Source of the DNA: an uncultured Myxococcales bacterium | GTDB lineage: Bacteria; Myxococcota_A; UBA9042 | Reading direction: 5' to 3' | Length of the DNA stretch: 64,000 nt | Assembly (NCBI GenBank): GCA_903896545.1 | Contig: CAITYF010000122.1 | Location: 31,806 to 95,805 of the forward strand | In this document: positions 1 through 9,334 of the stretch, in pieces | Layout of the letters: each line of letters begins with the position of its first letter | Position numbering within the stretch: the first letter of the stretch is position 1 | The notes under the pieces: model-generated | Database searches by the model: none | What the model was told of the DNA's origin: nothing | The model's input: only the letters and a program-made list of their open reading frames with translations | Translations under genes and position numbers: made by a program

Positions 1-1746
1 TTTGCCACGTTGCTGGTCGGTCCAGCGGCCGCCAATGACGCTGCGAAGCGCCTGAGCGCCGCGATTGCACAGAACGACCGGGGCGGCTTTTGGAGCCAGC
101 CATCCACGCCGCCCGCGCCGCCACCTTCGGTTTGGTCACAAGTACGCCGCCTGCTCACCGACGCGGTGCTCTTCACGGCGTTGGCCATTATCGGGCTCTT
201 CCTGCATCTGCGGAGCGCCCTCAGGCCGCTGCCGCGCCAAGCGACGTGGCTGCTCATCGCCATTGTCGTCGGCGGGACGGTGCTCCGCGCGCTCATCTCC
301 GTGCCCATCATCATGAACGGCTGGCCGTACATGCGCATCGTGCCAGCGGTGCGCATCATGGCCGACGGCATCATTTTCCCGTGGATTCTGCGCGTCACGG
401 GGACGCATATCGCGGTTTTTGACGCGATGTTTCACTTTGATTTTCTCGTCGCATGTCTCACGCCCGCAGCGATTTTTGCCCACGCACGCTACGTACTTGG
501 CGATTGGCGTTCGGCGATGGCTGCTGCGGCCCTGATGGCGGTGCTGCCGCTGCACATCCGCTTCTCCCACGCCGATACGGAGCTGATTCTGACGCTCGGT
601 CTCTCGTCGTTGTCGTTCCTCGCGCTGTACGCGTGCATGCGGGCGGAGAGCGCGCGCGACCGCTGGCTGGCGCGGCCCGTGCTGCTGATTGCCGGCATTA
701 CCAGCTACTTTGTCCGTCCCGAAGCTGTTGCGCTGGCGGGCGTCGACATGGGCGCGATTCTTTTGACCGCAGGCGTCGGCATTCCGCTGCGTCGTCGTCT
801 CGTGGCTGCGGGCATCGTATTCGCATCGGCAATCTACCTCTTTGCCTCACAAGGCAACGCGTTCTTCGACCGTGTTCAAGACGCCGGCGAGCACAACATC
901 TTCCTCATCGGCATCCAGTCCATCGTCGATCCGCAGCTCAACCCCATTATCGATCCGTGGATCACGCCGCCGCTGCTGCTGGCGCTGATGTTCATTGGCC
1001 TCTGGCGGTTGCTGGCAGAACGCCTGCGCGGCAAAGCGCTGTACCTGACCGGCTGGCTCGTCGGCATGTTCTTTGTCTATTACGTCCACGGTATTCCGGC
1101 GATGCAGGCGCGCTACCACCTGAGCCTCGCTACGCCGTTTGTGCTCCTGGCGGCGGCGTCGACGCCGTGGATCCTGTCGTGGCAGCGCGCGTGGCTGCGG
1201 TGGCTGGTGATTCTGGGCGTGCTGGCGTCGCCGATCCTGCATCTGAACTTTGAGCGCGATGTCGACTACACCGAGCTGCACGAGTTCCAGTTTGTGCGCG
1301 CCGCGGCCAAGCAGGTGCCGGACGGCTGTACGGTGGTCGAGTACGCGCCGACGCGTGATCCGCAGCACCAACAGACGCACCTGCACGGGCGCTGGGATGC
1401 GGTCGGGCGCGATATCAACGAGAACGGCATGACGCAGCGCTGGCCGATTGTGGACGCCGAAGACTGGCTGCAGAACCCGCCAGCAGAAATGCCCAAGTGC
1501 GTGTACTACTACGACGGCCTGACGTGTCGCAGCCACCGTCCAGTCGACCTGCCGCTCGCGCCGATGTGTACGGCGTTTCGCGCGATGAGCCGGGAGACCG
1601 TGGCTTCGGCAACGCTGCCGTTTCGCTTCTACGACCGACTTCATGCGGGACCGTTCAACCCGACGGCGATGATCAAGCGCAAGGCGGAGAGGCAGCGGAT
1701 TCCGCAGGGCGAGCCGACGGTGGTCTCGCTGCGGCGGGTGCGGTAG
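1..1746 (+). CDS. Polytopic membrane protein, glycosyltransferase-39-like, 5'-truncated by window edge
   Basis: The frame is open from the first base, so the gene begins upstream of the window. The visible part has about ten hydrophobic segments (residues ~50-410 of the visible protein). A C-terminal extracytoplasmic tail carries the Cys motif C-V-Y-Y-Y-D-G-L-T-C near the end. The arrangement resembles polytopic GT39/ArnT-type glycosyltransferases, but I see no clear DE or DD catalytic motif, so the enzyme role is inference. Two other proteins in the window (18460-20442 and 33799-35832, both minus) share the V-L-P-L-H-x-R-x-S segment and the C-x-x-Y-Y-[DE]-G-x-x-C tail motif, so this is one member of a local paralogous family. 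A flippase follows 250 bp downstream on the same strand, which suggests a role in surface glycan assembly. Confidence 0.7.
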   Translation, partial: FATLLVGPAAANDAAKRLSAAIAQNDRGGFWSQPSTPPAPPPSVWSQVRRLLTDAVLFTALAIIGLFLHLRSALRPLPRQATWLLIAIVVGGTVLRALISVPIIMNGWPYMRIVPAVRIMADGIIFPWILRVTGTHIAVFDAMFHFDFLVACLTPAAIFAHARYVLGDWRSAMAAAALMAVLPLHIRFSHADTELILTLGLSSLSFLALYACMRAESARDRWLARPVLLIAGITSYFVRPEAVALAGVDMGAILLTAGVGIPLRRRLVAAGIVFASAIYLFASQGNAFFDRVQDAGEHNIFLIGIQSIVDPQLNPIIDPWITPPLLLALMFIGLWRLLAERLRGKALYLTGWLVGMFFVYYVHGIPAMQARYHLSLATPFVLLAAASTPWILSWQRAWLRWLVILGVLASPILHLNFERDVDYTELHEFQFVRAAAKQVPDGCTVVEYAPTRDPQHQQTHLHGRWDAVGRDINENGMTQRWPIVDAEDWLQNPPAEMPKCVYYYDGLTCRSHRPVDLPLAPMCTAFRAMSRETVASATLPFRFYDRLHAGPFNPTAMIKRKAERQRIPQGEPTVVSLRRVR

Positions 1747-1802
1747 GTCGCGGGGGAACTTCTGCAGACACGGTGCTGGATGGCGTCTCCGTGTGTGTCT
1801 AC

Positions 1803-1830
1803 CCCGCACGTTCAGGAGCCAACGTGCGGG
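1803..1830 (+). terminator. Perfect 10-bp stem-loop after the membrane protein gene
   Basis: CCCGCACGTT and AACGTGCGGG form a perfect 10-bp stem with an 8-nt loop, 57 bp after the stop of the preceding gene. No T-tract follows, so it is only a candidate terminator or an mRNA 3'-end stabiliser. Confidence 0.45.
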
Positions 1831-1999
1831 CGTCAAGGCGTCCGAGTCGGCGGCAGCGGGCTGGAGTGCCGCGCGTTGGACGCTGCCGGGGAAGGTTCTT
1901 TTCGCCCCGCCTGCATGCACCACCCGTATACATCGCGGTCACCGTGCAGCTAGAATCGTCGCCGCCTGCCTGCTATCTGGCGTAGGGTGACTGACCGCG

Positions 2000-3544
2000 A
2001 TGACCGACACCCCCGCGCTACGCCACACGCTGCTCAACATCGGTTGGTCGGTCGCCGCCGTGCTGGTCCCGACGATTCTCACTTTGTGGATCACGCCGCA
2101 AGTCGTACGTGGTTTGGGCACGGAGCGGTACGGCATCGTGATCCTCGCGATGACGACCATCGGCTTCTTGGCGCTTCTGGAACTCGGTGTGTCGGCTGCG
2201 GCGGTGCGTGACATGGCCCGCGCACGGACCACCGCGGATCCAGAGGAGGGGCGGCGGATCTTCGCGACGGTCCTCAGTTTCTACACTTGCGTCGGTGGCG
2301 TCGCCGCTCTCTCGCTACACCTCGTCGGACCCTGGCTGATTGGCTCGGTGTTCAAGGTGCCGCCCGGCTTGGAAAGCGAAGCCCGCAGCGCGCTGTCCTT
2401 GGCGGCAATCGGCTTGTTCATCAATCTCGTGTCACCGCCGTTCAACGGCTACCTGCGGGCTGCCGAGCGCTTTGACATCACCAGCCGCGTCTCCATCGTC
2501 ACCGGTGCCATAGGCTCCTTTGGCGCGTGGTACTTTGCAAGACATATGGACCTGTTGGGCGTGTTGCAGGCGCAGGTCGGGACATCCGCTCTGGGCTGGG
2601 CCGCAATGGTCTGGTCGGCCCGTCGCATCGATCCGGCTCGCATCGCCTTCGCCCGTCCGTCATGGCAAGTGCTGCAAAACATGGGTAGCTACGCCTCGTG
2701 GGCGTTCGCCAGTCAGATTTTCTATGCCATTTCACAGTACTCAGGACGCCTCATCATCGCGGCCGCCCTGGGCACCAGCAACCTCGCGTACTTCTCGATT
2801 CCGCTGACGCTCGTCCAACGCGTCCAACAAGTCACGGGCGCCGCCTCGCAATTCCTCTTCCCGCGGGTCGTTTCGCTTGGCAATGACGACTCTGCAGTCG
2901 CGACCTTGTACCGCCGCTCCTGGAAGATCACCGTGGCCGTTGGGCTTTCCATTTGCCTGCCTCTGGCGGCCGCCGGCGGGCCGCTGTTGCGCGCGTGGCT
3001 CGGCGTGACCTTCGAGGAGGCATCCAGTTCCTCGCTCGTCATTCTCGCTGTGTTCTTCGGGTTCGCCCTGATGCAGCACGCGGTCAACGGGACGCTGTTG
3101 GGCGTGGGCGACGCCCGTGCGCACGCGCTGCTTGAAGGCGGTCACTCCATCTTGCACCTCGGCTTGGCGGTGCCCCTCGGCAAGCTACTGGGGCTCCCCG
3201 GTGTCGCACTGGCTTTTGGCATCAGTTATTGCGTGGTTGCGGTCGGACACTGGGTCATTCAGCGCAAGCTCGGCCCGGAGGCGAACAGCGGCCTGGCGCG
3301 CGGTTTGTTGATGTTGCCGGCGGCCGCGCTGCCTGGGACACTGCTGGCTTGGCTGATCGCGCCGTGGCTCGTCCGCTTTGGCGTGCTCGGCCCCTTGACC
3401 GCCGTTGGTCTGGGCGCTCTGGCGACTTGGGCCTTCATCCTCGCGCGCCCCGATTGGTTCCTCGGTCAGGAGGGCGCGTTGCTGTCAGACTTGGTCGCCC
3501 GCACGCAGGCAAAATTGGGATGGCAGCGGCGGCCTGCGCCCTAG
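2000..3544 (+). CDS. Polysaccharide flippase, MOP/Wzx-type
   Basis: A 514-residue protein with about 12-14 hydrophobic helices over its whole length, typical in size for the MOP superfamily (Wzx/RfbX lipid-linked oligosaccharide flippases). The first helix follows a short polar N-terminus, and the mid-region matches the MATE/Wzx pattern of paired helices with few charges. These proteins move undecaprenyl-linked glycan units across the inner membrane. It follows a polytopic membrane protein on the same strand, consistent with an O-antigen or exopolysaccharide role. The ATG is preceded by GTAGGGTGA, a weak ribosome-binding sequence. The substrate cannot be told. Confidence 0.85.
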   Translation: MTDTPALRHTLLNIGWSVAAVLVPTILTLWITPQVVRGLGTERYGIVILAMTTIGFLALLELGVSAAAVRDMARARTTADPEEGRRIFATVLSFYTCVGGVAALSLHLVGPWLIGSVFKVPPGLESEARSALSLAAIGLFINLVSPPFNGYLRAAERFDITSRVSIVTGAIGSFGAWYFARHMDLLGVLQAQVGTSALGWAAMVWSARRIDPARIAFARPSWQVLQNMGSYASWAFASQIFYAISQYSGRLIIAAALGTSNLAYFSIPLTLVQRVQQVTGAASQFLFPRVVSLGNDDSAVATLYRRSWKITVAVGLSICLPLAAAGGPLLRAWLGVTFEEASSSSLVILAVFFGFALMQHAVNGTLLGVGDARAHALLEGGHSILHLGLAVPLGKLLGLPGVALAFGISYCVVAVGHWVIQRKLGPEANSGLARGLLMLPAAALPGTLLAWLIAPWLVRFGVLGPLTAVGLGALATWAFILARPDWFLGQEGALLSDLVARTQAKLGWQRRPAP

Positions 3545-3700
3545 AACGCCGAGCTACTAACGGATGCTGAGGCTGGCAAAGAGGCGCAAGCAGGGCAAGG
3601 CGCCCGGTTGCAGCGCGCCTGGTGGCCTCGGAAGACCGGGCAAGGAAGTCCTGCGCCGCGCATCTGCGGCCGGCCGACCCGGAGTTGGTGGATGGGTACT

Positions 3701-4411
3701 CTAGGCTCGTTCGAGCGAATACAACTGAATGCGGCCGTGCTTTTCGCCTTTGGCGAGCACAAACGCCAGACCGCGCAGGGCATTTTGCGCAAACACCCGC
3801 GGTGCCGCGGATTCGAACTCAAAGATGGGCAACAGCCCGGTGACCTCGGATTCGATGATACGCCAGCCCGTATTGGCGACGATGTTGCGGATCTCAAAGG
3901 GTGAAAGCGGACTGATGTGGCCGTAACTCAGATCCGCTGTGCCAAACCCCGAAAATTCGCCGATTCGCAAGAACGTCAAACGGGACACGAAATTGGTCGT
4001 GTGCGGGGTCGACATCACGAACTTGCCGCCGGGCTTGAGGACGGCATGAATGTCGCGCAGAAACTTCCACGGATTTTCGAGGTGTTCGATGACTTCAATG
4101 CAGCAGACCGCGTCAAATTGACCGGAGACGGACTTGGCCCAGTCGCCATTGAGGTCGGCTTGAATGAACGGCAAGCCAGAAGTCCATTCCGCGGCGCTCG
4201 CGTCCAACCCTGTGACTTGATAGCCACAATCTGCCAAACGCAATGACATCGCACCAGCGCCTGCACCGAGGTCGAGAACGGTCGCACCGGCGGGCACGAT
4301 CCGTTGCATGAGCGCAGCCGCCGCGCCGTGCACCGCAGGATCGGCGTGAATCTCAAGACCTTTGTAGTACTCGGCCTTGCGTGGTCCGGTGCCTATCAGC
4401 CAATTCCACAT
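3701..4411 (-). CDS. Class I SAM-dependent methyltransferase (UbiG-like fold)
   Basis: A 236-residue Rossmann-fold methyltransferase. Motif I is V-L-D-L-G-A-G-A-G near residue 45, the acidic residue after strand 2 is in G-L-D-A-S, and motif IV lies in C-I-E-V-I-E-H-L-E with the later L-K-P-G-G loop. This is the UbiG/methyltransferase-11 pattern. The ATG at 4411 is preferred because AGGTG lies 5 nt upstream; an in-frame TTG at 4435 would add eight residues. The gene is convergent with the flippase and close to glycan genes, so methylation of a sugar or lipid intermediate is possible, but the substrate is not visible. Confidence 0.85.
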   Translation of the reverse strand: MWNWLIGTGPRKAEYYKGLEIHADPAVHGAAAALMQRIVPAGATVLDLGAGAGAMSLRLADCGYQVTGLDASAAEWTSGLPFIQADLNGDWAKSVSGQFDAVCCIEVIEHLENPWKFLRDIHAVLKPGGKFVMSTPHTTNFVSRLTFLRIGEFSGFGTADLSYGHISPLSPFEIRNIVANTGWRIIESEVTGLLPIFEFESAAPRVFAQNALRGLAFVLAKGEKHGRIQLYSLERA

Positions 4412-4618
4412 GTTCACCTGAAGCGCTTGCGTCAAATCGGGTCAGCGATGCGCTTCTCCGCCGCTCGCGAAGTATGCGGCACGGGCAGGTGACCGTCAAC
4501 GCCAGACCTGAGCCGCGGGGCGACAGCAGGCGTCCGCGTGTCGACGACGGATCGCAGTAGGAAGGTCCAGACGCATCAGGGGAATTCCCGGTCGAGGCAT
4601 GAGCCGCTCCGACCGTTT

Positions 4619-6028
4619 CTACTCCGCCACCCACATCTTCCCCTCACTCGCCCCGACCGGCCATTCCCACAGTTCCACCGTGCGCACGCCACCCGCGCCC
4701 GGTCGCACGCGCGCAAATGTCTGCGTGCCCAAGCGCTGTTTGCAGGTCGGATCGGCAAAAGCCGGCGACCAGAAACCGCCGTTGCAGTACGCCAGCGGCC
4801 CAACTTGCGCCACTTCGGGGATGTGCGTATGGCCAAAAACCGCGTTCTTGACGCCGGTAATCCGCGCAATCAACTCGGCGCGCTCCGGTGTCAAAAGCGG
4901 CTCGGTGAACGTCTGCGGCTTTACGCGGAACGAGTAGGCCAAGAAGAGCGGGAACAAGAGACTCAGCGGCACCAGAATCCACCAGATGCTGACATGCCGG
5001 AAGAAGTTGATGGCGAGGATGATTTCAAAAGCCGCGTACAACGTGAGCAAGAACAGCACGCCGCGGTCGAGCCACAGTTCCTGGATGATCATCAGCGGGT
5101 TGGTACACGCAGACGCGACGTCGACCGCCGCCAATTGCCGCACCATCGCCGGCGTGGCGTTCGCGCGCTCCGCGATGCCCGCGACTTTGTCCTCCACCGT
5201 CATCGGGTCGCGCATCGGCGGGCGCAGAAAGTCCAGAAACGTGATGACGAGCGTTGCCGCCGCGCCCCAAGCCCAGGTCCAGAGCAGAAGCGGCTGCGTG
5301 ACCAGCATGTACCGCAGAAAGAACATCACGTATTGCGGGCCGGTCATGATGTAGTTGGCCGTCGCATGCGGGTTGAAGTAGCCCATGCCGTTGATCATGT
5401 AGCGGTTGGCGATGTCCCCAAACGGGATCCGCACGCGTGGCCGACCGCCGACCGAGATGAGCGGGTTGATCGCGTCCGGCGTCACACAGTACGGCTCGTA
5501 CTGGTGCCCGTGGCTGATGTAGGTGTCGCCGCCCGAGACGTAAAACCAATCGCAGAAGCTGACGCGAACTTGTGCCGCTTCCTCCAGTCCCAGCGCGGCG
5601 CGAATGCGCGTCTGCACCGCTGGCCAGTACATCTCCAAGTCGTGGTTGCCGATGACGAAGACCAAGCGATTGCCCGCGCGCACGAAGGCGCCCAGGGTAT
5701 CGAACCACGCTTGGTGGTCGGCGACGATGCACTCCATCTTGAACAGCGACATCCACTCTTCTGAACCGAGCCCGCGCAGGCGCTGTAGCCAGTGAATGGG
5801 CGAGGGCGGCGGGCTGGGCAGCTTGCACACGGCGTCAAAATCGAAAATATCGCCGTTCAACACGAGCTCCATCGGCTCAGTCGCGTCGGCTTGCACCCAG
5901 TTGAGCAGCCGCGTCATGTCGGCGTCGACAAAATGCTCGCGGCGCTTGAACGCTTTCCATAGCGGTCGCTTGGGATCGGGCACCTCGGCGTCGGCCAAGT
6001 GAATGTCGCTCAAGATGACCGTTTCCAT
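4619..6028 (-). CDS. Calcineurin-like metallophosphoesterase with internal membrane helices
   Basis: A 469-residue protein with the full metallophosphoesterase metal-binding set: L-S-D-I-H near the N-terminus, N-G-D-I-F-D, G-N-H-D, S-H-G-H-Q and a last G-H-T-H near residue 395. Between the fourth and last motifs (about residues 235-375) lies an insertion with three or four strongly hydrophobic segments, so the catalytic domain is split by a membrane anchor. This differs from soluble LpxH-type enzymes. It starts 12 bp after the stop of a lipoprotein gene on the same strand, so the two are probably cotranscribed. The substrate is unknown; a phosphorylated envelope lipid is a guess from the membrane anchoring. 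Confidence 0.85.
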   Translation of the reverse strand: METVILSDIHLADAEVPDPKRPLWKAFKRREHFVDADMTRLLNWVQADATEPMELVLNGDIFDFDAVCKLPSPPPSPIHWLQRLRGLGSEEWMSLFKMECIVADHQAWFDTLGAFVRAGNRLVFVIGNHDLEMYWPAVQTRIRAALGLEEAAQVRVSFCDWFYVSGGDTYISHGHQYEPYCVTPDAINPLISVGGRPRVRIPFGDIANRYMINGMGYFNPHATANYIMTGPQYVMFFLRYMLVTQPLLLWTWAWGAAATLVITFLDFLRPPMRDPMTVEDKVAGIAERANATPAMVRQLAAVDVASACTNPLMIIQELWLDRGVLFLLTLYAAFEIILAINFFRHVSIWWILVPLSLLFPLFLAYSFRVKPQTFTEPLLTPERAELIARITGVKNAVFGHTHIPEVAQVGPLAYCNGGFWSPAFADPTCKQRLGTQTFARVRPGAGGVRTVELWEWPVGASEGKMWVAE

Positions 6029-6040
6029 CAGGTTCCAGGG

Positions 6041-6667
6041 CTACGGGAGCAACTGCGCGGCCTTCCACAGCGCGGAATCGCCCAGAATCTTCTCGCCGAG
6101 GCACGCAAAGATCTCGCGGTCCCAACGCTCACCGGCGCGCTCGCAGGAATAAACCTGCTTGAAGTCGCCCAGTTTCAGCTCGACCGACGCGTTGATTTGC
6201 ACGCCTTCACTTGTCGACAAGGTCTTGAAGCTGTCCAAGCGCAGTCGCGCCAAGCGCACGTGAATGCCGGTCGTCGGCAGGCCACCCGCCGGTTCGCGCC
6301 AGCTATAGCTCAGGTCGCCGTTGACCACGTCGTAGGCAAAAACCTGCTGGGCGATGGCTGAAAACCGCTCGTCGTACAGACTGACCTTCGCGATCGCCTT
6401 GTCCATTTGCCGCGCCAGCTCCGTGACCCACTGCGCCCCTGCGACGCGCGTCGTGCCGATTCCGTGGTCCAATTCGACGAATTCAGGGTCCTGACCCGGA
6501 TTGGCGTAGAACGCGATCGGAAAGCCGCGCGAGGCGTCTGCCGCTGCGCCTTTCAGCACAACCGCGTTGAATCGCAGGTCGTCGGTGTCACGCGGCTGCA
6601 GCGCTGCGCCGCAGCCGGTGGCGAGGAACGTGAGCGCCAGTGCGCCAACAAGGACCAGAAGTTTCAT
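6041..6667 (-). CDS. Lipoprotein of unknown function
   Basis: A 208-residue protein with a signal peptide and lipobox L-A-T-G-C (Cys19), so it is probably exported and lipid-anchored. The mature part is about 190 residues of mixed alpha/beta character with two later Cys residues (Y-S-C-E and F-A-C-L-G) that could pair. I recognise no family. Its stop lies 12 bp before the membrane metallophosphoesterase, which suggests an envelope-located pair. The ATG is preceded by GAGG at 9-nt spacing. Confidence 0.7.
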   Translation of the reverse strand: MKLLVLVGALALTFLATGCGAALQPRDTDDLRFNAVVLKGAAADASRGFPIAFYANPGQDPEFVELDHGIGTTRVAGAQWVTELARQMDKAIAKVSLYDERFSAIAQQVFAYDVVNGDLSYSWREPAGGLPTTGIHVRLARLRLDSFKTLSTSEGVQINASVELKLGDFKQVYSCERAGERWDREIFACLGEKILGDSALWKAAQLLP

Positions 6668-6703
6668 GGGAAAAGGCCTCGGTCGGGGAAGGACGGTCGC
6701 GGG

Positions 6704-7702
6704 CTACGGCGCGATTTTGCAGTACTTCGGGTAGGACGTGGGCAGCGCGCCATCGGTCTCGTAGGAGCTCTTGTCGCCGTACTTGTGGTTGAACATGAAC
6801 TCGATGCCCGCTTCCACGCCGCCGGACGGAATCGTGTGCGCGTTCAGTTCGTGGTCGCAATCGACCGTGAAGATCTTGTCGGTGCGCAGGTCGCCGATCA
6901 ACGTCTGCATCAGCTCGTGGAAGAAGACCATGCCCTGGAACTGGTCGCCCGACTGGCTGCCGTAGAAGCCGATGACCGGGATCGGCCACTTGGGTGTGAC
7001 GTACGCGACTTGGCTCGGATCGATGCCGCCGGAGAAGATCGCCACGGAACCGAGGTACTCGGCGCGGTTGATGAGCAGCCAGGTCGTCCACAAGGCGCCA
7101 GCGGAGAAGCCGGTGCTGTAGACACGGCGCGCGTCGATGGTCACTTGCTGGCTGACGCACGAGATGACGTCTTCAAACAGCTTCACGTCGGCGCCGCCAT
7201 CGTCGGTCAGGAACGCCCAGCCAAACATCTGCGAGCAACCCGAAGCGCTGCACACGTCCGGCGTGATGACGACCGCGTTGTTGTTCTTGGCGATGCTGGT
7301 CGCGCCGAACGCGGAGCTGAAGTTGGACGCGGAGTCGCCGAGTCCGTGCCACAAGAAGACCAGCCCGTTGTCCGGCGAGGTCAAGTCCTGCGGCAAGGCG
7401 ACGCGCACGCTGCGCTTGAAGCCGCCCGACGTGATGGAGACGGTGCCGCCTTTGGTGAAGTCGGGGCAGGTGCCCTCATACGCCGGCGGCGTCGCGGGTT
7501 GCGGCGTCTGCGGGACGTCCGCCGTCGCCACATCTTGCGCCGTCGCCGCGTCATCGGCGGTCGCGTCTGCGCCGGTCGTGGTGTCCGCAGTGGCAGTCGA
7601 ACCAGAAGCGGCGGTCGTTGAGCCACAGGCGGCCAGAACGAAGGCGCTCAGTGCGAGGCTGCTCAGCGTGGTCAGAAGGCGGGGAGAAAGGAAACGGCGC
7701 AT
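6704..7702 (-). CDS. Secreted lipoprotein esterase, polyhydroxybutyrate depolymerase/LpqC-like alpha/beta hydrolase
   Basis: A 332-residue lipoprotein (signal peptide ending in V-L-A-A-C) with a ~50-residue Ala/Thr/Asp linker before an alpha/beta hydrolase domain. The nucleophile elbow is G-F-S-A-G, the oxyanion region is L-W-H-G-L-G-D, and the likely catalytic His is in the N-A-H segment near residue 285. This is the LpqC/PHB-depolymerase-like esterase pattern. The start at 7702 is chosen because GGAG sits 6 nt upstream; an earlier in-frame start would put nine residues before the signal peptide. A solitary gene between two same-strand units. It probably hydrolyses an ester polymer or feruloyl-type ester outside the cell. 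Confidence 0.8.
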   Translation of the reverse strand: MRRFLSPRLLTTLSSLALSAFVLAACGSTTAASGSTATADTTTGADATADDAATAQDVATADVPQTPQPATPPAYEGTCPDFTKGGTVSITSGGFKRSVRVALPQDLTSPDNGLVFLWHGLGDSASNFSSAFGATSIAKNNNAVVITPDVCSASGCSQMFGWAFLTDDGGADVKLFEDVISCVSQQVTIDARRVYSTGFSAGALWTTWLLINRAEYLGSVAIFSGGIDPSQVAYVTPKWPIPVIGFYGSQSGDQFQGMVFFHELMQTLIGDLRTDKIFTVDCDHELNAHTIPSGGVEAGIEFMFNHKYGDKSSYETDGALPTSYPKYCKIAP

Positions 7703-7786
7703 GACAACTCCAGAGAATGTTGGGCCCACATCATCGCTGACGGCACGCGATTGCGCAACGATAACACGAGTAACGGTCAGCGCCCG

Positions 7787-8482
7787 CTACACTTCCAGGC
7801 TAGGCGGCACGCTGTGGTCCTGGTCGTCGTCCAACTCGTCCATCGGCCCGTGATCGCCGGCGTGAGCCAGCCAGATCCAGAGCAAGTAGCTGTACTCACA
7901 AACAATCAGCGACGGCGCCAGCCAGAACGGCAGGGAGCCCAGGGCCATCCGGTCCAAGAACGGGACGACAGGCTCGCCCGGATGCAGAGAAAGCTTGAGA
8001 AACCACGTGACGAGTAAAACGACGAATAGCGGGGCATAGTTACGCAGCAATCGCGCACGTATTGCCTGACGCTTGGCGATGCGAAATCGCGGGCGCAGCA
8101 GGTCGTCGGCGATCCACTCGCCCCAGCGCTCAATCGGGCTTTCCAGATCGCGGCGGACGATCGGACCGTAGAAGTTGCGCTCCAACAGGCGAACACGTTG
8201 CTGCCACACGAGAAAATAGCGAAACCGTCGCGCTTCGATGACCAGAAAGGTGTGGACAAGCGCCATGCCGACGAGGATGCCGCCGTGCGAATGGGTCGGA
8301 TCGCCCAGACTGAACGTCACGAGCGCCATCACGGAGAGGATTGACCAGTTCGTGGTCGTGTCCAAACGCAGGCGCCACTGCGTCGCCCGGTAGACTTCGC
8401 CGCGGTACAAATGCACAAGCGCAGCGATGTACTCTGCGCGGGAAAGTGGTGTGTCTTCAAAGCGTTTTGGACGATCTGTCAT
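7787..8482 (-). CDS. DUF2270 family membrane protein
   Basis: A 231-residue protein with the DUF2270 N-terminal signature: L-Y-R-G-E-V-Y-R-A-T-Q-W-R followed by D-T-T-T-N-W. It has four probable membrane helices (two around residues 45-85 and two around 145-210) with a basic, Arg-rich cytosolic stretch between. The function of the family is unknown. It begins 1 bp after the stop of the phosphoglycolate phosphatase gene, so the two are almost certainly one transcript. The C-terminus is acidic (D-E-L-D-D-D-Q-D). Confidence 0.85.
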   Translation of the reverse strand: MTDRPKRFEDTPLSRAEYIAALVHLYRGEVYRATQWRLRLDTTTNWSILSVMALVTFSLGDPTHSHGGILVGMALVHTFLVIEARRFRYFLVWQQRVRLLERNFYGPIVRRDLESPIERWGEWIADDLLRPRFRIAKRQAIRARLLRNYAPLFVVLLVTWFLKLSLHPGEPVVPFLDRMALGSLPFWLAPSLIVCEYSYLLWIWLAHAGDHGPMDELDDDQDHSVPPSLEV

Positions 8483-8483
8483 G

Positions 8484-9125
8484 TCAGATCACGCCGAGGA
8501 GTTCGAGCGGTGCGTCGATGACGGCGCGCGCGCCGAATTGCGTCAGTTCTTCGCGGGTGCGAAAGCCCCATGTCACCCCAACAGCGAACATTCCTGCGGC
8601 ATTGGCAGTCTGCATGTCAATCGCTGAATCACCAATGAACACGCAATCGCCCGCTTTTACGCCGAGATCCAGCGCGATTTGCAGTGCGGCGGTCGGATCC
8701 GGCTTGCGCGGCACCTCGGCGCGTTGGCCGTACACGGCGCGAAACGGCACGTCCGCGAAGAGCGCCGCCACCAGTCGCTGCGTCGAGACGTGCGGCTTGT
8801 TGCTCAGCACCGCCAGCGCGATCGGCTGCTTCCGGAGTTCCGTGAGGAGTTCGGGAATTCCCGCATAGGGCGCGGTGTGACCAAAAAGATTCTCCCCGTA
8901 CAACCCGCGGTACGTCGCCAGCACTTCGGCCTGCAAAGTTGGATGGTTGCCGGACGCCTTGCGCGTCAGCACCTCCACCCCTTCACCCACAAACTGCCGA
9001 TACGCCTGAATCGGGTGCTGCGGCAGCCCGTGAGCCGCCAGGGCGTTGTTCATCGACGTGCCGATGTCCGCCAGACTGTCGATCAACGTGCCGTCGAGGT
9101 CAAAAATGGCTGCCTGAAAACGCAT
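8484..9125 (-). CDS. gph: Phosphoglycolate phosphatase (HAD superfamily)
   Basis: A 213-residue HAD hydrolase. Motif I is D-L-D-G-T-L-I-D-S at residues 9-17 with both catalytic Asp residues, motif II the Ser/Thr in V-L-S-N-K-P, and motif III/IV K-P-D-P-T plus F-I-G-D-S-A-I-D. The cap domain lies between residues ~18 and 85, as in Gph. It removes phosphate from 2-phosphoglycolate formed by DNA repair or oxygenase side reactions; related PGPase-like HADs have other substrates, so specificity is likely but not proven. It is first in a two-gene unit with the DUF2270 protein and divergent from the CheB-CheR hybrid. Confidence 0.85.
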   Translation of the reverse strand: MRFQAAIFDLDGTLIDSLADIGTSMNNALAAHGLPQHPIQAYRQFVGEGVEVLTRKASGNHPTLQAEVLATYRGLYGENLFGHTAPYAGIPELLTELRKQPIALAVLSNKPHVSTQRLVAALFADVPFRAVYGQRAEVPRKPDPTAALQIALDLGVKAGDCVFIGDSAIDMQTANAAGMFAVGVTWGFRTREELTQFGARAVIDAPLELLGVI

Positions 9126-9334
9126 CGACTTCTTCTCCCGCTAGCCGCGTCAAGCGCGCCCACGGCGTGACGGTAGGCATTTCCCGCAAGAAGGTAAAGA
9201 GGCCGAACTTTGCTCGGAATACCTATGTTTCTTTCGCTTGACCGCGCGCCGGGAGGCGAAGAGAATCCTCGACCTCGCGAGGGCGCGGCGTACTTGGCAC
9301 GCCAGAACCTCGGAGTGGAGGTCCCACGTCGGCT
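9126..9334. other. Divergent intergenic region between gph and the CheB-CheR hybrid
   Basis: About 210 bp that must hold promoters for both flanking genes. I see no convincing -35/-10 pair and no palindrome. The frame of the CheB-CheR gene is open from base 9242, so part of this stretch could be translated. Confidence 0.4.
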